Of a stretch of 64,000 nucleotides of DNA, positions 33,383-43,779 are shown in pieces (position 1 is the first letter of the stretch; each line of letters begins with the position of its first letter). Location of the stretch: NCBI GenBank assembly GCA_028753945.1, contig JAPNXP010000004.1:496001-560000 (forward strand). The letters are read 5' to 3'. The stretch comes from Hexactinellida sp. DTS-2022 (Eukaryota; Porifera; Hexactinellida). The notes below the pieces were generated by a model. That model saw only the letters and a program-made list of their open reading frames with translations. It made no database searches and had not been told where the DNA came from. The position numbers and the translations under genes were made by a program.

Positions 33383-33620
33383 CAGCTGGCCCCGAAAGGG
33401 TCTCGATTGGACCGAAAGAGAAAAGTTGATTGATTATAGCCCTTTGGCAAAATTGCTCTTACAAAAATTGTGGACAAATCCTTATTTAAAGAACCTCAAA
33501 TGATTAATATATACAATAAATTTAAAAATAGTCCCTGGAGGGTTTTCGCTAATTTATAAGATTTATAGAGTCAACTACCTGCCAACCTATTTGAATCATA
33601 TCCCTGTACAGGTTCCAATT
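33383..33620 (+). pseudogene. 3'-end fragment of a third mucin-like gene copy
   Basis: Matches the last dozen codons of the mucin-like gene (…ctggcctcgaaagggtc… region) and its 3' untranslated sequence through 'ccctggagggttttcgct' and 'agagtcaacta'. Nothing upstream of the tail codons survives. It is followed 2.8 kb later by the intact minus-strand TRAF gene, as in the 45.8-kb copy. Confidence 0.85.
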
Positions 33621-33730
33621 TTCCCCTACACAATAGCCAAAATCCCTGTGCACCTCCCAAAAATATTTTCTCGCTCGCTGCGCTTGCTCGTCCATTATCA
33701 CTTTGGAAAGGAGAAAGCATTTAATTATAA

Positions 33731-33805
33731 CGAGCCCTTCGGCCTCGGTCGCTTTGCGACTGATCGGTACTACGCACCTCAAGTTGACGGCCGCTACGCG
33801 GCCTT
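33731..33805. repeat. 75-bp four-hairpin repeat, copy B
   Basis: Same length and hairpin order as 18904-18978 and 52712-52786. The last hairpin is GGCCGC-tac-GCGGCC; the third has one mismatch (GGTAC-tac-GCACC). Confidence 0.8.
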
Positions 33806-33854
33806 CCTCACTGAACCATTGATTATATAGTTAGTAATAGTTGTTGTTGATATA

Positions 33855-34412
33855 TATGTTATGTCGATTTTGTCAAATGTTGATTTTGCAAAATCAACAT
33901 GAATCAACGGAACTAAAACAAGTGTTCGACTTTGGCTATATTACTCGGATAAGCCTAGGTTTTATTGCATTTTGTTCAGAATTCGCTTCATCCAAGTATA
34001 TACCGACTTGTATGAAGAATTTTTTTAGCAAAATGAAATTTTTTACTAGAATGAAAAAATATTCCAGGGTGATTTTGCAAAATCAACGAATAACAATAAC
34101 ATATGTCGATTTTATAAAATCAACATTTTTAATTAGTTGATTTTGTAAAATCGACATTTTTGATAAGTTGATTTTGTAAAATCGACATTTCTAATTAGTT
34201 GATTTTGTAAAATCGACATTCTGAAATGTCGATTTTACAAAATCAACTAATTAAAAATGTTGATTTTATAAAATCAACTAATTAAAAATGTCGATTTTAT
34301 AAAATCAACTATTTTACAAATTAAACTTAAGTTTGTATGTTGATTTTACAAAATCGACATTTTGGATGTTGATTTTGTAAAATCGACTATTTGACAAAAT
34401 CGATATAACATA
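33855..34412. repeat. Array of about eleven near-palindromes, 31-bp period
   Basis: Each unit is a 20-bp near-palindrome of the type GTYGATTTT-RYA-AAATCRAC. Seven consecutive units begin at 34105, 34136, 34167, 34198, 34228, 34259 and 34290, joined by 'atttttaatta'-type spacers that switch orientation. Two more are at 34339 and 34368, with outlying copies near 33878 and 34068. Confidence 0.85.
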
Positions 34413-35380
34413 TACACCCTAAACTACTATTTTCCATACTTTACCTAATTTCTAGGTTAATTTTGAATTTTCATCAATTTGTTTACCTATTTGTGTAGAC
34501 AACAACAACAAATATTCATATTATATATTTGTAAATGTATAGATATACTGTTTTTGGATTATCTGTACACTTGTCAATGCAGAATGCATGGAAGAATATA
34601 TTATCATCACAGTAGACATTTTTACTGTGCCGACTATACTTTAGTATGTTGTCCCAGTATTTTTCTCCGTAGACGGTGCCCTGGCCAGAGCTTTATAGTT
34701 GATGGGCTGAAACTTGGCATGTAGGTGCATATGGACGGTATAATTTGCACCTGGGGTTACGATTTTTGATTAACAATTTTTGGACACATCTTTAACACCT
34801 TTCAAAATTTGTCTGGTCCATAACTCAAAAAGTGTTTTACTAAACCCCAAATTTTTATTTCACCAATGGAATCGCTATAAAATTCTGCGTCTGATAGGAA
34901 AAGACAAATTTTTATAATGGGTTTAATTCATGCCATAAAGGGGGGTTGAAATTTCTTTGTTTACTCACACTTCAGTTTCAGTAAAGTGTTAAATCTAATT
35001 CCATTGTTTCAACTTGTAATAATAATATTGACTTAACTTGTTAAATCCTACTCTAGTGATTCAACTTGCGATAATTATATTGATTTAACTTATAAATTCC
35101 AGCTGGCTTCTATTTAATTCTAGTATTACTATACAATGGATTAAATATAATATAATAATATAAGGAATTTGTTGACTAAACTCAAATCACCGTGGATAAC
35201 ATTGCTAAAATAACTAACTAATAATATAATTTATTATCAATACATAATGAATGAATGACATTAAACTCAAGATGGTTCACGATAGAAACAAACTTCAAAT
35301 TTATCTACGTTCCTTGTGACTCGGACCAATTAACAAATGGTTCTTGACACCTTGAGGCGTTAATAACTTGGCAAAAAAAA
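34413..35380. other. No gene seen
   Basis: AT-rich. Contains one unit of the 'gtgtaaacaacaacaacaaatattcatatta' interspersed repeat near 34480-34560 that is tandemly arrayed at 52.8-53.2 kb. The 81-aa frame at 34479-34724 lies in this repeat. Confidence 0.45.
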
Positions 35381-35810
35381 AATCCTAAATTGCAGCCTGT
35401 GCCGACAGCATGTTCCTTTGGAGGCACTATCAATAAACCACCACCAAAAATCCTAAATTGCAGCCTGTGCCGACGCATGTTCCTTTGGTGGCACTATATT
35501 TTGGTGGTTGTTTATTGATAGTGCCTCCAAAGGAACATGCTGTCGGCACAGGCTGCAATTTTGGATTTTTGGTGGTGGTTTATTGATAGTGCCTCCAAAG
35601 CATAGGCGTCGTAAACCGCCCGGGTGCCCGGAAATGTCCGGGCGGGCCGAAGGGATTGTCCCTATGCTACTAACACTAAACTCCGAGTTTACCCGGAGTT
35701 TACCCGGACATTATCCGGAATTTCCGGGCGGCCCGAAGGATTGACCTTTGCATTTACGACGCCTATGCTCTAAAGGAACATGTTGTCGGCACAGGCTGCA
35801 ATTTTGGATT
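35381..35810. repeat. Foldback cluster of a 'gcctccaaaggaacatg' repeat
   Basis: The tract running from 'gcctccaaaggaacatgc' to 'ggcacaggctgcaattt' occurs four times in alternating orientation, with one copy split by the MITE at 35601-35767. Related copies are near 39140 and 42700. It can form large hairpins. Confidence 0.8.
35601..35767. mobile_element. hAT-type MITE
   Basis: Ends CATAGGCGTCGTAAA, perfect inverted copies. Flanks are CTCCAAAG and CTCTAAAG, seven of eight matching. 167 bp; the interior is rich in 'cccgga' repeats. It splits one unit of the surrounding repeat. Confidence 0.85.
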
Positions 35811-36398
35811 TATTTTAGCATTATTTTGAAACATAATTAGTAAATTAAAAATCCCTGTACAAATGTAATAAATCCCTATACTAATTTGATGCTATTTAAT
35901 TCAATTTAATAAGTTAATACTTGTCAATCCATTTAAGTCATATCCCTGAACGAGGCTCAAATATGTCCAGTACATTGGCCAAGCTCCCTGGATACCCCCA
36001 AATCATTTCTCGTTTGCAGCGCTGCTCGTTAGGAAGTAAGTTTACACTTATACTGAAACGAATTAAACTAACCAAAGCATGTATTATGGTGTCAAGATAT
36101 ACGATCAAGTTATATATTCTTAATTTCTCATTAAGCTTAACATAAATTAAAATAATCACTTAGGAATCCATGTACGGTTGACAATAATGGATTTTTAGTC
36201 ATCTAGTCGTTACACCTTATGGAATATTCCTAGTTATTTTGGCAATTTTGGTTCTAAGTTCTAACTACTATTCAACTGTTTTGCAAACCCAAAATAAACC
36301 ATAACTGATTTCTAAATGTTATGGCAGCATACTCCAAGTACATAATAATAATTCATTCTATAGGGTATAAGTAATAGATCATCTCAGTAATATAATTC

Positions 36399-37451
36399 TT
36401 ATTCGATTTTACTAGGAGGCGCATCTAGTTGTACCATGATTTTCATTTTAATAGTATCACCTTTGGAAAATTCATCCTTCAATAATGTTTGATGTGTAGC
36501 TAGATTGGAATAACCCCGAGGACTGCTGTTACTTGAGTATCTTTGAAAAGAATCTTGGTTGTCTGTTGTAATTGTAAAGGTATTTGTAATAGAAGTAGCT
36601 TCATTTATTTGATTCATTAATGTAAATGAGATTCTACCTCTAATGGGCCATACTAGTTTATCATCAAACTGTCCTCTAACAATTTGGATAAAGATTCCGA
36701 GATTTTCTTTATTATCATTCCTCGGATAAATTGTAGCCTGGAAACGATACAGCCCTACGTAAAATTCTTCAGTTTTATAAATTCGATTGATTTTCATTTT
36801 CTCCCTCACGCCAGAAATTTCGCAAATGATTCCCCCAAATGTATGTTTCATTTCTTTCTCTACAAGTTGTAATTTTGAATTCAAAGTTTGAAATTGAGTC
36901 TTCATTGTTTGGAATTCTGATTGAAGGCTACTCAGATCATCATCTGTAGATTTGATATGCTTCTCCATCATCTTTAGATGACTGGTTTGGCTCTCGCTTT
37001 CGTGATGTTCCATGTGTTTTCGTTTGGTAACCACCCCACAACCATATCTCTTGTAACTACAAGCTACATCTATTTCAGGACAATTCGGGTATTTATCTAA
37101 GAAATGCTGACAATGGTTCTTATGATCAATAATGTTAGTTATTGAGTCACTCCAGCCACAGCCTTCATCTTTAAAAGGACAGCTAACTTTCAAGCTGTCA
37201 GTTATAACAATGCTAGTAGATACTGAGGGTTCACCAGATTCACTGGGTTCTAGACAAGACTTACATTTGAGTTTGCTCTCCACAGAGATTGGGTCTCTCA
37301 GAATACCACTACATGCTGTACAGAGTACGAGTTTCTTTTCTAGATTGGAAAGCTCTCGATCCAACAGTCCCAATTTATAACCTCCATACATTCCATTGCG
37401 AGTATTAGTAACTAATATTATGTCCATAGCAGATTGACTGTCTGTAGCCAT
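36399..37451 (-). CDS. TRAF-family adaptor (TRAF zinc finger, coiled coil, MATH/TRAF-C), intact copy 1
   Basis: 350 aa, single exon, intact. Residues 44-66 hold two CxxC pairs (C44, C47, C63, C66), the remnant of a RING finger. A canonical TRAF zinc finger follows: C91-x6-C98-x11-H110-x3-C114. A second is incomplete (C131-x6-C138, then His residues, no last Cys). A coiled coil spans about 155-205. The C-terminal MATH/TRAF-C domain spans about 228-345, with the signature FIQIVRGQFDDKLVWPIRGR...FTLMNQ. TRAFs couple receptors to NF-kB/MAPK signalling; without an intact RING, E3 ligase activity is doubtful. It is the only undamaged member of five TRAF-derived sequences here. The mucin-gene remnant lies downstream, convergent. 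Confidence 0.9.
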   Translation of the reverse strand: MATDSQSAMDIILVTNTRNGMYGGYKLGLLDRELSNLEKKLVLCTACSGILRDPISVESKLKCKSCLEPSESGEPSVSTSIVITDSLKVSCPFKDEGCGWSDSITNIIDHKNHCQHFLDKYPNCPEIDVACSYKRYGCGVVTKRKHMEHHESESQTSHLKMMEKHIKSTDDDLSSLQSEFQTMKTQFQTLNSKLQLVEKEMKHTFGGIICEISGVREKMKINRIYKTEEFYVGLYRFQATIYPRNDNKENLGIFIQIVRGQFDDKLVWPIRGRISFTLMNQINEATSITNTFTITTDNQDSFQRYSSNSSPRGYSNLATHQTLLKDEFSKGDTIKMKIMVQLDAPPSKIE

Positions 37452-37479
37452 TGAACTATATACGTTATAATTTTATTTT

Positions 37480-37935
37480 TATTTGAGAATGATATCTTGA
37501 TGATTAAACCATTTAATTATATGTTTTTATACAAAAGTGATTTGGACTAACTATACTCAGTGCATCTGCATACATACAAGCAAGCCAGTTAAATTGGGCA
37601 GCATGAGTTGTGAATAAGAATTAGAATCACAGAAAATCTCTGTTCGTAAACATTCCAAGTATCGTCTGCATATTATGGGAAAGAATTGAATCAATTGAAG
37701 ATATATTATATGTAGGTTTCAATAGAACATTGTGAGGCTTTATTTCTTAGGAAATTTAATTATTCATTTAACTAATTAATTGGCTTGATTAACGCAGCTA
37801 TGGCTAATTAGAAGTGATGATGTTTATGGAGAGAAATCCTGTGATTGTTTAAATGGATCCTGCTTACAAAAGTAACATACAAAATCTTTTGTAAATAATA
37901 TAACTATACTATTTAGCTGTCTGCTGTGAGAAGAT
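37480..37935 (-). promoter_or_regulatory. TRAF-upstream module, copy 1
   Basis: Conserved upstream region shared with TRAF copy 2 (39190-39860, inverted), copy 3 (48890-49340), a gene-less copy at 41755-42680 and, diverged, 16010-16560. Whether it is promoter or merely duplicated flank is not shown. Confidence 0.55.
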
Positions 37936-38777
37936 CAGGGATGCCAACTTCTGTAAACCAAAAAGCGGGAGGTTTGCCATTTTTTGGCGGGAGTTTTACC
38001 AAAAAAGCGGGAGGTCGAAGATGAAAAATCGGGAGAAAAGCGGGATACTCAAAATATATGGTATTTCTTTGAATTTATCATGAATAGAACGATACAAACT
38101 GATTAATTTTTACGTTTGAATATTTACAATTAGGAAACGCTTATTTTTAAAGTTCTACCTATCAAATTTCTTCTCGCGTATCTCGTATTCACCCAATGTA
38201 TGCAATAACACAACAAAACGATAGTAGATTATTAATTATAATTTTTTACAAAGTAGTTTTTTAAGTAGATGTAGCAGATTTAAATATCTTCAAAAGTTCA
38301 TGTCATTTATGAACATTTTTCTAGAGATTTCTAGGAATTTCATGACGATTAGGCCATAAAATTTGTAAATGTGTTGTAAAGCTTATTGCAATGATTGAAA
38401 TATAAACTAAACGAGAAAAAATGCAGCATCATATCTGGAATACAACTTTCTGGAGGATGTAAGCCACCCGGGATATTTTTAAGAATTTCTTCCAAATTCG
38501 AATTAAAACATAATATTAGTACAGTGTAATAATAAGGGGGCTATAGAATCTTAACTAACATACAAGTATATGAGTAGAACAAAACTTGGAACTCGTATAT
38601 TATATTATTACGGTATATAGACTATTTTTTGCAAAAAAAATCAGTTATTTTACTTATACATATCATAAAATCCTAATATAGGACAAATTTCCAAGAAGCG
38701 GGAGTTTGAAAAGTTTGGCGGGAGGTCGGGAGGATGGGAGAAATAAAGGCTAAAAAGCGGGAGGGTTGGCAACCCTG
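37936..38777. mobile_element. hAT-type non-autonomous element
   Basis: Ends CAGGGATGCCAACTTCTG and (complement) CAGGGTTGCCAACCCTCC; 842 bp. 'gaagat' is duplicated at both sides (37930-37935, 38778-38783). The orthologous site in the TRAF copy 3 flank (near 49325) is empty, so this is a later insertion. The same family splits the gene at 50-54 kb. Confidence 0.8.
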
Positions 38778-39189
38778 GAAGATTAGTGTTCAAAAAGCAT
38801 CTAAATTGATGAAGAAAACTAGCTACAGTGGAACCTCGTTAATACGATGACTCAAATGGATTGGCAAGTGTGAACTCATTAAACTAAATCCAATAGCATC
38901 AATGAATGAAATAGTTAAAAATGTTTTACCAGGGGGGTATTGCCCTGGGGCAAGGATTTTACCAGGGGAAACCTATTAGTATTAAGCGGAAATCTATTAA
39001 CCGAAAATATTTTAAGCTACACTGTCATACCGTCCAATAAATCCTGTGAAATTTTGACCCCATTAATCGGATAAATCTCCGCTTAATGGCAGTTATCATT
39101 TTCTTTTAGTGACTCTATCAGTCCACCAACCACGAAAATATATGCCTCCAAAGGAACATGCTGTTAGCACAGCTGTAACTTAGATTTTT
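38778..39189. other. Mixed repeat remnants
   Basis: Contains a pogo-like end (CAGTGGAACCTCGTTAATAC near 38827), tracts of the 30994-32626 family ('accaggggggtattgccctg'), and pieces related to the MITE at 13628-13812. No gene. Confidence 0.5.
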
Positions 39190-39873
39190 GACACTATAAT
39201 ATTCTCACAGCAGACATCTAAATACTAGTATAGTTATATTATTTACAAAAGTGTTAGTACGGTGTTACTTTGTAGTCAGGACCCATCTGAAATCAACAAA
39301 TCTAATCACAGTACTTCTCTCCATTAACTGACATTATCACCTCTAATTATCCCTAGCTGTGTTAATCAAGGCAATTAATTAATTAAATCAAAATATTTTT
39401 TCCTAAGAAATAAAGCTTCACAATGTTCCATTGAAACCTATATACAATAATTCTTCATTTGATTCAATTCTTTCCCATAATATGCAAACAATACAGTGCA
39501 ACCTCGATTATCCGGAACCATTGGGACCGAACGAAAATGTGACATTGTCCGTATAAGATAATCGAGGTTATTTTATATATAATAGTATAGGATTGGGACT
39601 TGGGCTCATGTCCGGATAATCGAAGAGTCCGGATAATCAAAGTCCGGATAATCGAGGTTGCACTGTACTTGGAATGTTTACGAACAGAGATTTTCTGTGA
39701 TTCTAGTTCTTATTCACAACTCATGCAACCCAATTTAACTGGCTTGCTTGTATGTATGCAGGTGCACTGAGTAGTTAGTCTCAATTACTTTTGTATAAAA
39801 ACAGATAATTAGATTGTTTAATCATCAAGACATCATTCTCCATTAAAATTATAATTATAACGTATTTAGTTCA
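39190..39873 (+). promoter_or_regulatory. TRAF-upstream module, copy 2 (inverted), with MITE insertion
   Basis: Reverse-complement counterpart of 37480-37935, facing TRAF copy 2. It is interrupted by the pogo-like MITE at 39494-39665, which copies 1 and 3 lack. Confidence 0.55.
39494..39665. mobile_element. Pogo/Tigger-like MITE, 172 bp
   Basis: Perfect termini CAGTGCAACCTCGATTATCC (right end complemented), with TA on both sides. Copies 1 and 3 of the flank show the empty site, with a single TA in 'cattccaagta'. Confidence 0.9.
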
Positions 39874-40573
39874 ATGGCTACGGATAATCAATCTGCTATG
39901 GACATAATATTAGTTACTAATATCAGGAAAAGAAACGTTGGAGGTTATAAATTGGGACTATTGGATCGAGAGCTTTCCAATCTAGAAAAGAAACTCGTAC
40001 TCTGTACAGCATGTAGTGGTATTCTGAGAGACCCATTCTCTGTGGAGAGCAAACTCAAATGTAAGTCATGTCTAGAACCCAGTGAATCTGGTGAATCCTC
40101 AGTATCTACTAGCATTGCTATAACTGACAGCTTGAAAGTTAGCTGTCCTTTCAAGGATAAAGGCTGTGGCTGGAGTGACTCATTAACTAACATTATTGAT
40201 CATAAGAACCAATGTCAGCGTTTCTTAGATAAATACCCGAATTGTCCTGATATAGATGTAGCTTGTAGTTACAAGAGATATGGTTGTGATGTGGTTACCA
40301 AACGAAAACCACGAAAGCGAGAGCCATACCAGTCATCTAAAGATGATGGAGAAGCATATCAAATCTACAGATGATGATCTGTGTATCTTTCAATCAGAAT
40401 TCCAAACTTTGAATTCAAAATTACAACTTGTAGAGAAAAAAATTAAACATACATTTGGGGGAATCATTTGCGAAATTCCTGTCGTAAATGAAGAAAATGA
40501 AAATAAATCGGAGTTATAAAGCAGATGAATTTTACGTGGGTCTGTATCGTTTCCAGGTTACAATTTATCCGAG
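39874..40573 (+). pseudogene. TRAF copy 2, truncated and frameshifted
   Basis: Opposite strand to copy 1, head-to-head. The frame stays open to residue 143, covering the CxxC pairs and first TRAF zinc finger. An 11-bp deletion near 40306 then shifts the frame. The coiled-coil part continues in another frame (40280-40519) to a second shift, and similarity ends at 'caatttatccgag' (40573), where a hAT-like element begins. The MATH domain is missing, so receptor or trimer contacts are lost. Confidence 0.9.
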
Positions 40574-41327
40574 CAAGGGCGTAAATCCATGCTACAAAGG
40601 GGGGGACATTTTCACAGTTGGAAGGTGGAACTTTCCCTACCAAAAATATTGATTCCCAGACGCTCAAATTGATCAAGGTCGATTCTTAGCACCCATAGAT
40701 CGCCTCTTTGGAATACCATCGTTTCGAGACATAGGTTACGATCAGTTTTTTGTAAGCAGCTTATGGACAATTTTTCTGGAACGATGGAAAGCTAATAGTA
40801 TATGGAAGTTCATATTGAGGGAAATACTTGTTACCCTTATATCCGGTTTAAGAAGTAGAGTAATTACAACCTAGGTGATAAGAATAAACTAAAGATGTTA
40901 CCTATTGACATGAGATAATAGACTTTATTCTTCTCACTTTTTGGATATAAAATGTGAAGAATAGATCAAGGTGTTCTTTCAGAAATTTATTTTATCTCAC
41001 GACCCCCTAGAATTTTTTCATGACATCCAGTTTGAGAAACAATTGTTACTATATGAAAATGATCCCCACCAACTACACATTCTGCGTAAGGGGAACCCAA
41101 ATATATTATTATTTTAATTAGTTAGGCAAAATGCAAAGAGATTCTATGATCCGTTAATTTATCAACTCCTAATTCATCACTTAATGCTAATATAATTTGA
41201 TGAAACAGTTCTGTACTTGAATCCAACCCATACAAAAATCGGGGATACAATTTATATAGGTGTCCCTTCCACTCCAAAAAGTGGGGGGGATGCGTCCCCC
41301 CCGTCCCCAACAGGATTTAAGCCCATG
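40574..41327. mobile_element. hAT-like element truncating TRAF copy 2
   Basis: Ends CAAGGGCGTAAATCC and (complement) CATGGGCTTAAATCC, with G/C-rich tracts inside each end. No matching 8-bp duplication: the flanks differ and the TRAF sequence does not resume, so a deletion accompanied or followed insertion. Confidence 0.6.
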
Positions 41328-41754
41328 TTCTGGACCAAAAGTAGGGTTATATAACTGTCGCATTCAAGGAATCGTATCCTATAGTCACTTCTAACATGTT
41401 TCTATTTTTTTGATACAGATGTATCACTTTTTATAAAGTATGATAGAGTCATAGTGATTAGATTCCAATTTCTGCAATATCAACACATATCTATACATTG
41501 AGAAAATAATATAGAATGAAATTGGTTCTAGTGACAAATTGTCCTTGGTATATGTCCAAAACATGCAAAATGAATAAAAGAACCTTAATTAACGATGTCA
41601 CTAACCATATAAACCTGAAAATTTTATACTGAGAGCTGTAAATTAAGTGTATTTTGTTTTAAAAATTCCAACAGAGTAAATTAATGATGAAGAATTCCAT
41701 AAATAAAGGGAAAAGGAGGGTCCAGATCTCTTCCAGACACCTCTATAATTTGGA
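41328..41754. other. No gene seen
   Basis: AT-rich, no recognisable repeat termini or coding sequence. Confidence 0.4.
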
Positions 41755-42870
41755 TGTAGGTTTCGATAGAACATTGTGAGGCTATATTTATTAGGAAAAA
41801 TTATTTTGATTTAAATAATTAATTGGCTTCATGAACTCAGCTAGGGCTAATTAGAGGTGTTGATGTTAATGGAGAGAAGTACTTTGATTATATTTTTTGT
41901 TTTCAGATGGGTCCTGACCAGGGAATGAAAGGTTCACGAACGAACTTATTGAACTTGAACTGAACGAACTGAACGCAGGGCTTTTAAGCAATTCACGGTG
42001 AACGAACTGAACGAACGCCAACGGTTTCCGAACGGCAATTGAACGAACTGAACGAACTGAATTGAACGAATGGAACGGATTGAACGAACTGAACTGAACG
42101 AACTAAACTGAATAAAGATAAATTAGAAATATTGATCCATTAAATATAATAGGTGACTGCAAAAGTGGTAATTCAGGACATCTCTAGTGGACTCATGTCT
42201 GTTAGCTTAGATTCTAGCTTCTTAACCTGAACTTCAATAACAGCTTGGAGTATCGAACAGTCTATCATAAACGGAATAGTTCGACCCACTCACTGTACAC
42301 TGAACTGAACGAATTGAACGGTTTGAACGAATTGAACGAACTAAACGAACTGAACGAACTGAACGAACTGAACGAACTGAACGAACTGAACGAACTGAAC
42401 GAACTGAACGAACTTAATTGAACGGATTGAACGAACGCGGGTCAGCCCATGAACGAACTGAACGAACGCTGGAGGAGCTGAAGTTAGGAGGTGAACTTGA
42501 ACGAACTGAACGTGCGTCGATTTGAGATGAACTGAATAACATCAATTCTGTCCGTTCGTGAACCTTTCATTCCCTGGTCCTGACTCCTGACTACAAAGTA
42601 ACAACGTGCTAACACTTTTGTAAATAATATAACTACATATACTAATTAGCTATCTGCTGTGAAAAGATTATAGTGTCAAAATCTAAAATTACAGCTGTGC
42701 CGACAGCATGTTCCTTTGGAGGCATATATTTTCGTGGTTGGTGGATTGATAGTGCCTCTAAAAGAAAATGATGACTGTCATTAAGCAGATAGATTTATCC
42801 GCTCAATGGGGTCAAAATAACCTTGTCCCGAGGTTACTCTATTAAGCGGAGTCGACTGTATACTTATTCT
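41755..42870 (-). repeat. TRAF-upstream module without a TRAF gene
   Basis: Carries 'gtaggtttcgatagaacatt', 'ggcttcatgaa' and 'gctatctgctgtgaaaaga', followed by the 'gcatgttcctttggaggc' repeat, as in the flanks of copies 1-3. No TRAF coding sequence is adjacent. It is interrupted by a hAT MITE at 41919-42576. Confidence 0.75.
41919..42576. mobile_element. hAT-type MITE with internal 9-bp minisatellite
   Basis: 658 bp with ends CAGGGAATGAAAGGTTCACG (right end complemented) and perfect 8-bp duplications GTCCTGAC (41911-41918 and 42577-42584). The inverted orthologue near 39282 shows the empty site. The interior is largely 'gaactgaac' tandem repeats, densest at 42330-42413. Confidence 0.9.
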
Positions 42871-43713
42871 AATTAAATCTAACTAAGTTTCCATGAGGTT
42901 ACGAATTTTTTAAAGTGCGAATCAGAATTAATTAACTAGATAAACATCTTTGTTTATTTAGCACATTTTCATTATTGTTTGCCATCATTATTGTTTGCCC
43001 TGGGGCCCGAAAAACCTCTCGGTGGCCCTGAACATGAGTTAAATATCTTGCACAACAATCTTTATTGATACATATTATTTTATGATAAAATATTAGCATT
43101 ATTTTTTATTTGAGCCAGTTTTAACATTTAATCACTGATCTATTTCTAAAATTTAAATCCTAGCAGTGACTATTTCCTTGAATAATTAATTATTAAAGAA
43201 TCATTGAATATCGTATTCGCTCTAATTCAGACGCCATCCTAAGGAAAGCGGGCTTTCGGATATGGAGCAAACCGTGGGAAGCAGATTTGTCGACAAAACT
43301 AGGATAACTATCAAATAAAGTAAGTTTAAAGTAAATTTCTAACACAACAATTTATCACTACATTTTTGAAACACCTTTCTCAAATAATTTAGCACCTATA
43401 CGTATGTAATATTTTAGGTGGATAGGAAAATAACATTCTTATAAAAGTGGACTGTGAGAAGATCCTACATTTCCCGATATGAATGTAAAGTTCGGAGAAA
43501 CAACACTAAAGCTAGAAGCTAGTTACTACATAAAGAGAATCAAAGGCAAATTACAAAGGCCCATTATACATTAATCCACCTCCAAAAGTATAATTTTAAC
43601 AATTAATCTTCATATAGATATTTAATGTTCAAACACTATTGAAATAGCAAAACAGAATATAATCTTGGCTATTTCGAGAATATATATATACGTACGTAGT
43701 TATAATATATTTT
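42871..43713. other. No gene seen
   Basis: AT-rich sequence. A short G/C tract near 43000 may be another transposon remnant. Confidence 0.4.
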
Positions 43714-43779
43714 GCAGGACAATTTGGGTATTATCTAAGAAATGCTTGATCAACAATGTTAATTATTGAGTCACTCCAG
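43714..43779 (-). pseudogene. Minimal TRAF fragment
   Basis: Matches 'caggacaattcgggtattta' and 'gagtcactccag' of the TRAF zinc-finger region with an internal deletion, and directly abuts Helitron helicase sequence. Confidence 0.75.

Noticed and set aside
34105..34310. CRISPR-like array (regular 31-bp spacing)
   Set aside because: Spacers are not unique: the sequence between palindromes is the same AT-rich tract. Units flip orientation and the setting is animal DNA with no cas genes.
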